Assembly (NCBI GenBank): GCA_965230615.1
Contig: OZ246012.1
Location: forward strand, 3,100,001-3,164,000
Length of the DNA: 64,000 bases
Direction of reading: 5' to 3'
Origin: G965230615 sp965230615
GTDB lineage: Bacteria; Pseudomonadota; Gammaproteobacteria; HTCC5015
Below are positions 34,033 through 41,878 of this stretch, one piece after another. The number at the start of each line of letters is the position of its first letter. The stretch's first letter is position 1. The notes under the pieces are model-generated. The model saw nothing but the letters and a program-made list of their open reading frames with translations, searched no databases and was not told the DNA's origin. The translations under genes and the position numbers were made by a program.

Positions 34033-34536
34033 TTAATGACTAAACTCTGGCATAAAAGGGATGTCTGTGGAGCCAATATCAATATCGAGTTGGCTTAAGA
34101 GCGTTGTTACCTGACCGCGATGGTGTGTTTGATGGTTAAACATATGTTGTATAAAAATCCATTTTGGTCCACTACGCTTTTGTTGGTCAATACTGCTGGT
34201 GAATTCAAAAGGCTGGCTTAACAGCGTATCGTCCAGTGTTGCCGTCCAGTTGGCGATTTCCTGATCTAATTGTAGCCGCCTATCTTTCAGTGCATGCCAT
34301 TGAGGGTAAAGTATCATACCAATTTTTCGGGGGGTGAAGACACCATCTCGCAGGCGTTCAAGCCAGATAGTATCGCCAAAGACGATATGATCTAAGGTGC
34401 GGTGTATCGAACCAAAAAAAGCTCCCTTATCCTGTTCACGAATGTCATCGCTGAGTTGATCGCAGGCGTGATAAATCTTGTCATTCATCCACTGGTTATA
34501 GCGGGCTAGTAAAGCAAATTGTTGTTTTAAGTTCAT
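34033..34536 (-). CDS. DinB family protein
   Basis: The 167-residue protein is a four-helix-bundle DinB/YfiT type. Three probable metal-binding histidines are placed as in the family: HRTLDHIVFGDTIWL near residue 48, and NHQTHHRGQVTTLLSQLD near residue 130 giving two more. Family members are metal-dependent thiol-transferase-like enzymes or damage-inducible proteins of unknown substrate. It lies alone between the methyltransferase and the divergent rhomboid gene. Confidence 0.85.
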   Translation of the reverse strand: MNLKQQFALLARYNQWMNDKIYHACDQLSDDIREQDKGAFFGSIHRTLDHIVFGDTIWLERLRDGVFTPRKIGMILYPQWHALKDRRLQLDQEIANWTATLDDTLLSQPFEFTSSIDQQKRSGPKWIFIQHMFNHQTHHRGQVTTLLSQLDIDIGSTDIPFMPEFSH

Positions 34537-34682
34537 GCTGTCATGCTCTATTACGAAGTGTTAGACTCAATGTCATAGGGGCTATGGCAGAATAGCTTGT
34601 TGTATAAGCTGAGCGTTTGCCATTATAGTCGGCATCTTAACATAATGATAGCAACGAGCAGCTTGATCTTCAGGGTTAGCAT

Positions 34683-35234
34683 ATGCGAGAAACTATACAG
34701 CGTATTCAATGGCCATTTTTATTGTTATTGATTATGTGGCTTATTCAATTTGTGAATTTTAGTCAGCAGCAGGCCTTAAACCGCTTCGGAATTATGCCAA
34801 GAGATACATCTGCGCTTAGCGGCGTTTTGTTTTCTCCCTGGTTGCATGGTAGCTTTCAGCACTTGGTGATGAATTCAGCCCCGTTCTTATTACTATCATT
34901 GTTAATTTGTCTGAAGAGCGTCAGAGTCTACGTGACCACAACATTGTTTATTATGCTGGCTGCCGGACTGGCTGTCTGGTTGTTAGCCAGGCCTGGCTTT
35001 CATGTCGGTGCCAGTGGTTTGATTTTTGGTTACTTTGGTTTCTTGCTGGCAGATGCGTTTGTGCAAAAAACCTTAAAGTCTTTTTTGTTGGCTGTTATTA
35101 CCTTATTGCTATATGGCGGCTTTTTTTTGGCGTTATGGCCTGCTCATCAGCAAATTTCATGGGAGGCGCACTTATTTGGGTTTTTGGCAGGCCTAGCCTG
35201 TGCATTTTTAGCTAAGCCAAGAAGAGCGGGTTAA
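34683..35234 (+). CDS. Rhomboid family intramembrane protease (rhombosortase candidate)
   Basis: The 183-residue protein has about six membrane helices: 11-27, 66-80, 83-100, 108-124, 132-152 and 163-178. The catalytic serine is in HVGASGLIFGYFGF (S111) and the catalytic histidine in WEAHLFGFLAG (H163). The L1 region reads LFSPWLHGSFQHLVMNSAPF, as in active rhomboids. Its stop overlaps the stop of the convergent astacin gene by 4 bp, and that astacin ends in a GlyGly-CTERM-like tail. Rhombosortases are rhomboids that cleave GlyGly-CTERM tails, so this gene is a candidate processing enzyme. It is different from the GlpG-type gene at 16853-17488. Confidence 0.85.
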   Translation: MRETIQRIQWPFLLLLIMWLIQFVNFSQQQALNRFGIMPRDTSALSGVLFSPWLHGSFQHLVMNSAPFLLLSLLICLKSVRVYVTTTLFIMLAAGLAVWLLARPGFHVGASGLIFGYFGFLLADAFVQKTLKSFLLAVITLLLYGGFFLALWPAHQQISWEAHLFGFLAGLACAFLAKPRRAG

Positions 35235-36226
35235 TACCTTACTGCATTTGAGTGGCGTGATAAATAAATTGCCAGTGTCAGTAATAAGAGCCACGTTAAG
35301 CTGCCACCACCTTCATCATTGCTCGGCTCCGAATTAACAGCGCTGGCGACTCGAGTTTGACCGGTGATGTCAAATTCGTAGAGTTTGAAAATTGCATCAA
35401 TATCGCCATCACTGAGTGCAGTTCGCTGGCCGATGTTTTGGTTCCTCTGTAGCGGCAAAATTGTCGGTAGGCCATTCACAGAATAGAAGTATGAGCCATA
35501 ATGCATGATAGAACTATAATCATATTCACCATAGTCAATGGTGGAGGACAGTGACTGCTGGAAATTATGTTCTTTGCCACTTTGAATATTTTCCCAAACA
35601 ATTTGAATATAACTATCTCGGTCATGCCGCATATGCTCATGGTGAAGTCCCAGTGCATGTCCAAGTTCGTGAATGACATTACCAGTACTGCAATTTGCAT
35701 TAAGCCAGATAGACTGTCTGCCGCCTTGTCGGCCGAGATAAGAGGCGCAGCCCGAGCCATGTTCAAACTCAACGTAATCAGGATAACTGCTGGCATTGAC
35801 AGTGGTGCGCTCTACGATAACGATGGGAGTAAATGTATTCCAATGGTTAACAGCACTTTGAATACGGCTGCGTAATACGCTGTCGATGCTGCTATCGATT
35901 TGATAAGCTAATGTGCCTTCTGGCCAAAGCCCGCCTAAATAGTTGATAGCTAGGCCTTGGGCAGTCATTCGATCATTATGCTGTACATCGTTATGGGGGA
36001 GCGTGGTTTTATCAGGGAAAGTGGCAAGTACGATATCACCCTCAATAACGGCACGGTTTTCTTGCTTTTCATACGTTACCCAGCCTTGGTTGAAGCGGGG
36101 ATTATCAAGATAAAGCCAGCCAGTATCTTCAATAGCAACAGCGATAGGATGCAAGCAAAGCATGAGGCAGCCGAGTATGAGTCGGGAAGGCAAAGCAGCT
36201 TGTTGATGTTGCGTAGTGTTTGGCAT
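35231..36226 (-). CDS. Astacin-like zinc metalloprotease with GlyGly-CTERM tail
   Basis: The 331-residue precursor has a signal peptide (RLILGCLMLCLHPIAVA), a prodomain of about 80 residues and an M12A (astacin) catalytic domain. The zinc motif is HELGHALGLHHE (H186, E187, H190, H196, E197) and the Met-turn is SIMHYGSYFY (M241). Cysteines near residues 160 and 179 probably pair. The C-terminus is a tripartite sorting signal: EGGGS at 305-309, a hydrophobic WLLLLTLAIYL helix and a basic SRHSNAVRY end. This is the GlyGly-CTERM architecture. The product is probably exported and processed at the cell surface or secreted; its substrate is unknown. Confidence 0.9.
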   Translation of the reverse strand: MPNTTQHQQAALPSRLILGCLMLCLHPIAVAIEDTGWLYLDNPRFNQGWVTYEKQENRAVIEGDIVLATFPDKTTLPHNDVQHNDRMTAQGLAINYLGGLWPEGTLAYQIDSSIDSVLRSRIQSAVNHWNTFTPIVIVERTTVNASSYPDYVEFEHGSGCASYLGRQGGRQSIWLNANCSTGNVIHELGHALGLHHEHMRHDRDSYIQIVWENIQSGKEHNFQQSLSSTIDYGEYDYSSIMHYGSYFYSVNGLPTILPLQRNQNIGQRTALSDGDIDAIFKLYEFDITGQTRVASAVNSEPSNDEGGGSLTWLLLLTLAIYLSRHSNAVRY

Positions 36227-36344
36227 TGATTCGCAATAAAGTCATTGTCTCAATACCAATATCGGGCTTACGGAGAAATACTTAAGTTTTATGACAGCTT
36301 ATTATCGTGCTGTCAGCTAGCATTTATCGTTTAGCAGTGAAGTA

Positions 36345-37235
36345 TTATCGAATACACCAGTATTGGATATCCTCTTCATCAAGAAAACGCTCACAAGCAG
36401 CACCTTGCAACATTGCCAAGGTCGCAAGCATACCCGCTTCAGTGCAGGTAGCTGCAGCCACGGTGACCGACCGTGGTGCTTGTTCAACAGGCCAACCGGT
36501 TTTAGGGTTAAGGATGTGACCATAACGCACACCCTCTTTTAAGAGATAGCGGCGCACATCGCCACTGGTAGCTATTGCCCCTTTTTTGAGTTGTATGGCC
36601 TCTTGAGCAACTTTACGCGTGTCTTCTGTCGATTCTATACCGACAAGCCAAGGCGTCTGTTGTTGGCGTGCGCGCGTAACAGCCAGGTCGCCACCGAAGT
36701 TAATCAGACAGGCTGCATCACTGACCTGTTGTACTTTTTGTATGCAGCGGTCAACAGCATATTCTTTGCCAATACCGCCGAAGTCAATTTGCATATGATG
36801 CATCAGGGTGAGGTGTGGCGGCTGCCAGCTCAGTTTTTGCCAGCCGACATGCGTTAAGATGTTTTGAATGTCTTTGTGATCAGGTACAAGGTCACTGCCA
36901 TCGAATGTCCAAGCACGCCGCAACACACCAGAGGTAATATCAAATAAGCCGTTACTGAGTTGATAAAGTTGCTCTGCAAAATTTAATAACTGAGCTGTTT
37001 CGGTATCAACTTCAACCGCTTGTTCAGGGTTGTTGTTAATTTGATACACAATATTATCATCACGGTAGCGGCTGAATTTTTGTTCTATCCGCCAGGCTTC
37101 TGTTGACACAATGCTAAGCAACTGCTGTGCGAGTGTTTTGTCAGTTGTTTCTACAATCACTTCGCAGGGGCTGGCCATTGCCGTAAATTGGCCGACCCAG
37201 CAATTATCTTTTTTGGTGAGTTGAGGTTTTTGCAC
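36345..37235 (-). CDS. apbE: FAD:protein FMN transferase (ApbE family)
   Basis: The 296-residue enzyme transfers FMN from FAD onto Ser/Thr of target proteins. Motifs: SRYRDDNIVYQIN, GLFDIT, MQIDFGGIGKEYAVD, the NFGGDLAV loop, GAIATSGDVRRY and HILNPKTGWPV. Two oddities are visible. There is no signal peptide or lipobox, although most characterised ApbE proteins are exported. The usual Mg-binding Asp near the C-terminus (EADALAT) is Gly (EAGMLAT, G268). The start is GTG at 37235 without a strong ribosome site. It follows the DUF3570 gene by 24 bp and ends the dsbD-DUF4266-DUF3570-apbE run, which suggests DUF3570 or DUF4266 as flavinylation target. Confidence 0.88.
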   Translation of the reverse strand: MQKPQLTKKDNCWVGQFTAMASPCEVIVETTDKTLAQQLLSIVSTEAWRIEQKFSRYRDDNIVYQINNNPEQAVEVDTETAQLLNFAEQLYQLSNGLFDITSGVLRRAWTFDGSDLVPDHKDIQNILTHVGWQKLSWQPPHLTLMHHMQIDFGGIGKEYAVDRCIQKVQQVSDAACLINFGGDLAVTRARQQQTPWLVGIESTEDTRKVAQEAIQLKKGAIATSGDVRRYLLKEGVRYGHILNPKTGWPVEQAPRSVTVAAATCTEAGMLATLAMLQGAACERFLDEEDIQYWCIR

Positions 37236-37259
37236 TTATGGGTATTAACCTATCTGAGC

Positions 37260-38534
37260 TCACAACAAGTAATTAAATTGTAAGATAATGGCGCGCGTAT
37301 CATCAATAATCTCCCGCCCTGATAAAAAGCCAATTTGGCTGCCGCGGCTGGCGGTGTTGTCTTGTTGCATGTATTCAAAGCGGACCTCGAAAGGTTTGCC
37401 GTTTTTACGATGGCGAGTATATTTCATGCCTAAGGTATAACTACTCAGCTCACCTAAGCGGTAATCAGCACTGAGTAACTGTGGTGTCACTTCATCATTA
37501 CGAATGTTAGTGCGATAAAAATCGGCGGCACTTTGCTGATACCAGCGGAAATGAGGTTGCCACTGATGGCGACTGGTATTGCGTGGCATAAATGTATAAC
37601 GCAAATCGATAGTATGTGAAGTAATGCCCCAATCATCATCCATCAAGCGATAGGAAAAGCCTACTATATCCTGTGTGAGGTGGCGCTTGAGTTGCCAGAA
37701 AATATTACTTTTACTGCGTTTATCCGGACGATTCTCAAAAATATTATCCAACGGTTCGCCCAAGTTAGCTGGGTTAGTGACATCTATTAAGGTGATAAAT
37801 TTAAATGGATCAGTGTGATAGCCGGAAGAACGGCTGTGACCAAGGTTAAGTTGCATGATCGTGCGGCGGTTTAACACTTGTGTCCAGCCCAAGAGTAACT
37901 CCACCTGTTGCCGGTCTTCTTGTGAGGCGCGCCGATTTTGTGGCTGGCCAGCAGGAATCATGGCGCTGGCCAGCTCAATGGGAACACCGCCCTCGGGATC
38001 TATTTCACTGCTTTCAAAAGCAAGGCCTGCACTGAGAGTGGTATTTTTTTGGTTAAGGTCACGCGCTAATGTGGTACGCGCTGAGAGAGTGCTGAAGTCA
38101 TATTCAATCGAAAAGCTGCCACCATAAATGGCACGCAGCTTATCGTTTATCGAGGTCTCCCAATCAACGGCTACTTCTAGCCGGTTATCCTGAAAAGTAT
38201 CATCAACCGGGATAACGCCAGGTGCAATATTATAGCGACCAGTACCGGATGGTCGCGTAAATGTTTGTACGCGGCTGCTAGGCATAGCGCCAGTCGGAGA
38301 GGCGCCGGTAATCACATCCAGCACAAACTTAAGATTGAGTTTGTCACCATTGCTTAGCTCTTTTTTCGCGCTAACAATAGGTTCGAATGTTTCAGTACGA
38401 TCGCCATCTTCCGCGTAAACTAATAATGCGGCGTCTAATTGCCAGAGGTGATCTTTGGTTTCTGCTGTCGCTGTCTGACTTAATAAGGCACAAGAAGCCA
38501 GCGATAAGGCTTGCTTAATGGAAGATTCGCTCAT
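37260..38534 (-). CDS. DUF3570 outer-membrane beta-barrel protein with flavinylation-like motif
   Basis: The 424-residue precursor has a short signal peptide ending near TATA-ET (residue 24). Many amphipathic strands ending in aromatics follow, with C-terminal RAIILQFNYLL, typical of outer-membrane barrels. It matches the DUF3570 family; the function is not established. Residues 73-79 read DVITGAS, which fits the ApbE target pattern Dxx(S/T)GA(S/T), with T76 as the possible FMN site. The start codon overlaps the DUF4266 stop (TGATG), so the two are translationally coupled, and apbE follows by 24 bp. Beta-barrel, flavin and partner roles are inferred from sequence and context. Confidence 0.82.
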   Translation of the reverse strand: MSESSIKQALSLASCALLSQTATAETKDHLWQLDAALLVYAEDGDRTETFEPIVSAKKELSNGDKLNLKFVLDVITGASPTGAMPSSRVQTFTRPSGTGRYNIAPGVIPVDDTFQDNRLEVAVDWETSINDKLRAIYGGSFSIEYDFSTLSARTTLARDLNQKNTTLSAGLAFESSEIDPEGGVPIELASAMIPAGQPQNRRASQEDRQQVELLLGWTQVLNRRTIMQLNLGHSRSSGYHTDPFKFITLIDVTNPANLGEPLDNIFENRPDKRSKSNIFWQLKRHLTQDIVGFSYRLMDDDWGITSHTIDLRYTFMPRNTSRHQWQPHFRWYQQSAADFYRTNIRNDEVTPQLLSADYRLGELSSYTLGMKYTRHRKNGKPFEVRFEYMQQDNTASRGSQIGFLSGREIIDDTRAIILQFNYLL

Positions 38535-38773
38535 CAGTTACAACCACAGCCACCCGCTGCAAAGCCCTGGCCGCCGCTGGAGGCTTCTTTGCTAAAATAA
38601 ATATGGCCATCAGAAGCTGTATCAAAAGGGTGGTTAAGCTGCATTTCGGGTTTGGCCAGTAAGTCTTTCTCCCAAGGCTGTACGCCAGTGCTTGCCTGTT
38701 TGGCAGTATGACTACAAGCATTAAGCAAAATAATAAAACAGCATGAAAAACAAAAACTTATAAAAATTCGCAT
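38534..38773 (-). CDS. DUF4266 lipoprotein ending in GGCGCN
   Basis: The 79-residue precursor begins MRIFISFCFSCCFIILLNAC with a lipobox LNAC (Cys20). The mature part carries VQPWEKDLLAKPEMQL, HIYFSKEASSGGQG and the terminal AAGGCGCN, which are DUF4266 hallmarks. The terminal Cys-Gly-Cys could bind a metal, form a disulfide or be modified; its role is unknown. The ATG at 38773 is the only start that begins with the signal sequence; an upstream in-frame ATG at 38947 would add 58 unrelated residues. It lies between dsbD and DUF3570 and overlaps the latter by one base. Confidence 0.85.
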   Translation of the reverse strand: MRIFISFCFSCCFIILLNACSHTAKQASTGVQPWEKDLLAKPEMQLNHPFDTASDGHIYFSKEASSGGQGFAAGGCGCN

Positions 38774-38965
38774 CACAACAAGCCTAATAAAACAGTTAGA
38801 GCGCCTTTGTATTATATTGTGCGGCTGCGTGCAAGGCTGTTTTGGGTGTCTTGTGTCATCTTTGGCTATTTGGCGCGGATAAACGCTGAACAGTTGAATG
38901 GCAGGTGCTAGATAGGGGTTGCGCTTGAGCTTCGGATATTGGCTCAAGCGCTAAATGAAGAAAAC

Positions 38966-40933
38966 TTAAAAGGGCGAGGTTGTTTGACCGGTGACTTCGC
39001 TGGCAGACAAGGCTTCGAGCAAAGCAGGGCTGTTGACCTGTTGCTCTGCCGTATTAAGTGATGCGTCAGTAATAAAAGCCTGTACATGATTGTTAAACTC
39101 TGTCGCTGGCATATAGCCTACAACACGAAAGTTGCGCAGTTCTGTGCTGTCAGGGGTATAAAATAAAATTGCCGGTGGGCCAAATAAGCCAAGTGACTTC
39201 AGTAAAGCCTGGTCCAGTTCATCATTGGGTGTGACATCTGCCTGGATAAGCTTGAAGTTGGCAAGGGATGCTTGTACTGCTTTGTCAGTGAAGGTGAATG
39301 CTTCCATTTCTTTACAGGAAACACACCAGTCGGCATAAAAATCCAGCATGACAGCTTGGTTGCTTTGCTCGGCGCTTGCCAGCGCTGCTTCTAGGCCATC
39401 GAGCCCTTTTATTTGTTCAAAGCTTAAATGCTTGGTATTGCTATGTGAGCCGTTACCTTGTTGTACAAACTGAATAGGTTGCAGCAAGCTGCCACTGCCG
39501 CTGGCAGCACCAATTAATAGCAATATGCCATAAATTAAGATAATAATACCTAAGCCTTTCCAAAGCTTTTGCCAGCCTGTCTGGGCGGCTTCCAGAGCAC
39601 CCATGTAGATAGCTGAGGTAATCAGTAAAATAGCAAACAACGCCATTGTAGCTGCGATAGGTAGCACACGTTCCAAGAGCCATATAGCAACACCAATTAA
39701 CATGACACCAAAGACGGCTTTAACTGCATCCATCCAAGCGCCAGCACGTGGCAGTAGCTTGCCTGCAGAGGTACCAATTAACACTAATGGTGTGCCCATG
39801 CCCATGCTTAAAGAAAATAATGCAATACCACCTAATAGCATATCACCGGTATCAGCAATATAGATTAAAGCGCCGATTAAAGGTGCCGTGACGCAAGGGC
39901 CCACAATCAGTGCTGATAAAAAGCCCATAATGGCAGCGCCAATTAAAGTGCCGCCCTCTTGTTTATTACTAATACTGGTTAACTTACTTTGAATAGCGTT
40001 TGGCATCTGTAGCTCATAAAAGCCAAACATGGATAAGGACAGCAGAACAAAAATGGCAGCAAAGGAACCTAGTACCCAGGGGTTTTGAAAAATCGCTTGA
40101 ATGTTTTCACCGGAGGCGCCGACGATTACGCCAACAATGGTATAGGTTAACGCCATTGCCAAAACATAGACCACTGATAATACAAAGGCTTTTTGCGTGG
40201 TAATGTTGCTGCCCTGACCAGCGATAATGCCGGATAAAATCGGAATCATTGGGAATACGCAGGGTGTGAAAGCTAATAGTAAACCAAAGCCAAAAAAGCT
40301 AAGGATGGTTAGCCAGGTTTTACCTTGCGCTAAGGTATTGGCTATTTGGTCTTGCTCGGAGACTTTACTGCTTGGGCTACTTGTTGTATCTGTATTATCT
40401 GGTGTGGCTGCAGCTTCGGTGATTTCGACAATTGTGTTTGATAATAATGAGGCATTAAGTGCTACTGGTACCTCAGCGACTTGCGGTGGGTAGCACACAC
40501 CAACATCAGCACAGCCTTGCAGGCCGGCGTTTAGCAGCATTTCCTGTAAATCAGGATTGTCGCTGGAGAAAGGGAGTTTGACGGTCAGTGAATGACGATA
40601 AATCTCGACTTCGCCAAACCAGTCATCAATTTTTTTCTTGCCGGCAGGAATGCTCGCATCGGCTAAGTTGACGCCAAGCGTATCTGATTGATAGTTGAGG
40701 CGGTGTCTATATAAATAGTAGCCTTCAGCAATATTATAAGTGATCTGCAATATGCCGGTTTCATTATGATCGGCGAATACAGTAAAAGCCTGGGTAGGGT
40801 CCAGTAACTCATCTTCTGAAACCGCGAAGGCGGCGCTGCTCACAATACAGCTACTAACAAACAATAGCTTTATGATAAGTGATTGATAATTATCGAGTTT
40901 GTCAGCGAGTTTTGCTGCAATAGTGGCGAACAT
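38966..40933 (-). CDS. dsbD: Thiol:disulfide interchange protein DsbD
   Basis: The 655-residue inner-membrane protein passes electrons from cytoplasmic thioredoxin to periplasmic thiol proteins. The alpha domain has the Cys pair GCADVGVCYPP. The membrane domain has conserved cysteines in FTPCVFPMIPIL and VGPCVTAPL and about eight helices. The gamma domain is thioredoxin-like with WCVSCKEMEAFTF. An N-terminal signal-anchor follows an unusually long charged n-region (MFATIAAKLADKLDNYQSL). It lies 192 bp upstream of the DUF4266 gene on the same strand, and could keep the GGCGCN tail of DUF4266 reduced, an inference from context. Confidence 0.95.
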   Translation of the reverse strand: MFATIAAKLADKLDNYQSLIIKLLFVSSCIVSSAAFAVSEDELLDPTQAFTVFADHNETGILQITYNIAEGYYLYRHRLNYQSDTLGVNLADASIPAGKKKIDDWFGEVEIYRHSLTVKLPFSSDNPDLQEMLLNAGLQGCADVGVCYPPQVAEVPVALNASLLSNTIVEITEAAATPDNTDTTSSPSSKVSEQDQIANTLAQGKTWLTILSFFGFGLLLAFTPCVFPMIPILSGIIAGQGSNITTQKAFVLSVVYVLAMALTYTIVGVIVGASGENIQAIFQNPWVLGSFAAIFVLLSLSMFGFYELQMPNAIQSKLTSISNKQEGGTLIGAAIMGFLSALIVGPCVTAPLIGALIYIADTGDMLLGGIALFSLSMGMGTPLVLIGTSAGKLLPRAGAWMDAVKAVFGVMLIGVAIWLLERVLPIAATMALFAILLITSAIYMGALEAAQTGWQKLWKGLGIIILIYGILLLIGAASGSGSLLQPIQFVQQGNGSHSNTKHLSFEQIKGLDGLEAALASAEQSNQAVMLDFYADWCVSCKEMEAFTFTDKAVQASLANFKLIQADVTPNDELDQALLKSLGLFGPPAILFYTPDSTELRNFRVVGYMPATEFNNHVQAFITDASLNTAEQQVNSPALLEALSASEVTGQTTSPF

Positions 40934-41098
40934 GGCTATCCTCCAGTGGTGCCATCAGGGTTAATAACGCTGCGAAAAAGCAAGAGCAGAGTATAACTGC
41001 GTTAGTGCCTTGTACAATGCTTTGGTTCACAGCTTTCAGAATGCTTATTGTGTGACTGGCGGTGAATTCACCGGCTAAAAGCCAGAATTAACCATCGA

Positions 41099-41761
41099 TC
41101 ACTGCGCTGTGACAGTTTTTGGGCCTGTGCTGGTGCCGAGAATAAGCACATCGGCTGGACGTAATGCAAACAGCCCAACAGTGACCACACCGGCAATATT
41201 ATTAATGGTTTGCTCCAGTTTGAGCGCTTCCATGATTTGTAGGTTATGTACATCGAGGATGACATTGCCATTATCGGTTGTAACACCTTCACGCAGTGCT
41301 GGGTTGCCACCGAGTTTCAGCAGTTGGCGTGCAACATAGCTGCGGGCCATTGGGATGACTTCTACGGGTAGTGGAAAATTGCCCAAAATATCGACTTGTT
41401 TAGATTCATCAGCAATACAAACAAATCGTTTGCTGGCAGCGGCAACAATTTTTTCACGGGTGAGTGCCCCCCCACCCCCTTTGATCAACTGTAGGTGGGC
41501 ATTGGCCTCATCGGCGCCATCAACATAAAGCGCTAAATCACCACTGCTATTGAGATCAAATACTTCGATACCATGCTGGCGTAGCCGTGCAGCACTGGCC
41601 TCCGAACTGGCAACAGTGCCTTCAATACGGTTTTTCATGTCAGCTAATAAGTCTATAAAGTGGTTTGCAGTGGAGCCGGTACCAATGCCAATAGTCATGC
41701 CGTCTTCAACATATTCTAGGGCGGCCTCGGCAGCGGCGCGTTTTAAAGCATCAGTACTCAT
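41099..41761 (-). CDS. rpiA: Ribose-5-phosphate isomerase A
   Basis: The 220-residue cytoplasmic enzyme interconverts ribose-5-phosphate and ribulose-5-phosphate. Motifs: GIGTGSTANHFIDLL at the phosphate-binding N-terminus, VDGADEANAHLQLIKGGGGALTREKIVA with the catalytic acidic residue and Lys, and FVCIADESKQVDILG. The head-to-head arrangement with ilvA across 117 bp is the same as in Pseudomonas. With rpe it supplies the isomerase and epimerase steps of the pentose phosphate pathway. Confidence 0.97.
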   Translation of the reverse strand: MSTDALKRAAAEAALEYVEDGMTIGIGTGSTANHFIDLLADMKNRIEGTVASSEASAARLRQHGIEVFDLNSSGDLALYVDGADEANAHLQLIKGGGGALTREKIVAAASKRFVCIADESKQVDILGNFPLPVEVIPMARSYVARQLLKLGGNPALREGVTTDNGNVILDVHNLQIMEALKLEQTINNIAGVVTVGLFALRPADVLILGTSTGPKTVTAQ

Positions 41762-41878
41762 TACAATATCCTCATAAAATCGATAGTCCGGGCGCGTATT
41801 TTACATTTTTTGCAACAAAGTCATTAATGCATTTATCGCTTATGGCACAATTAGCCGTTAAATTTCTATGAATATTGC

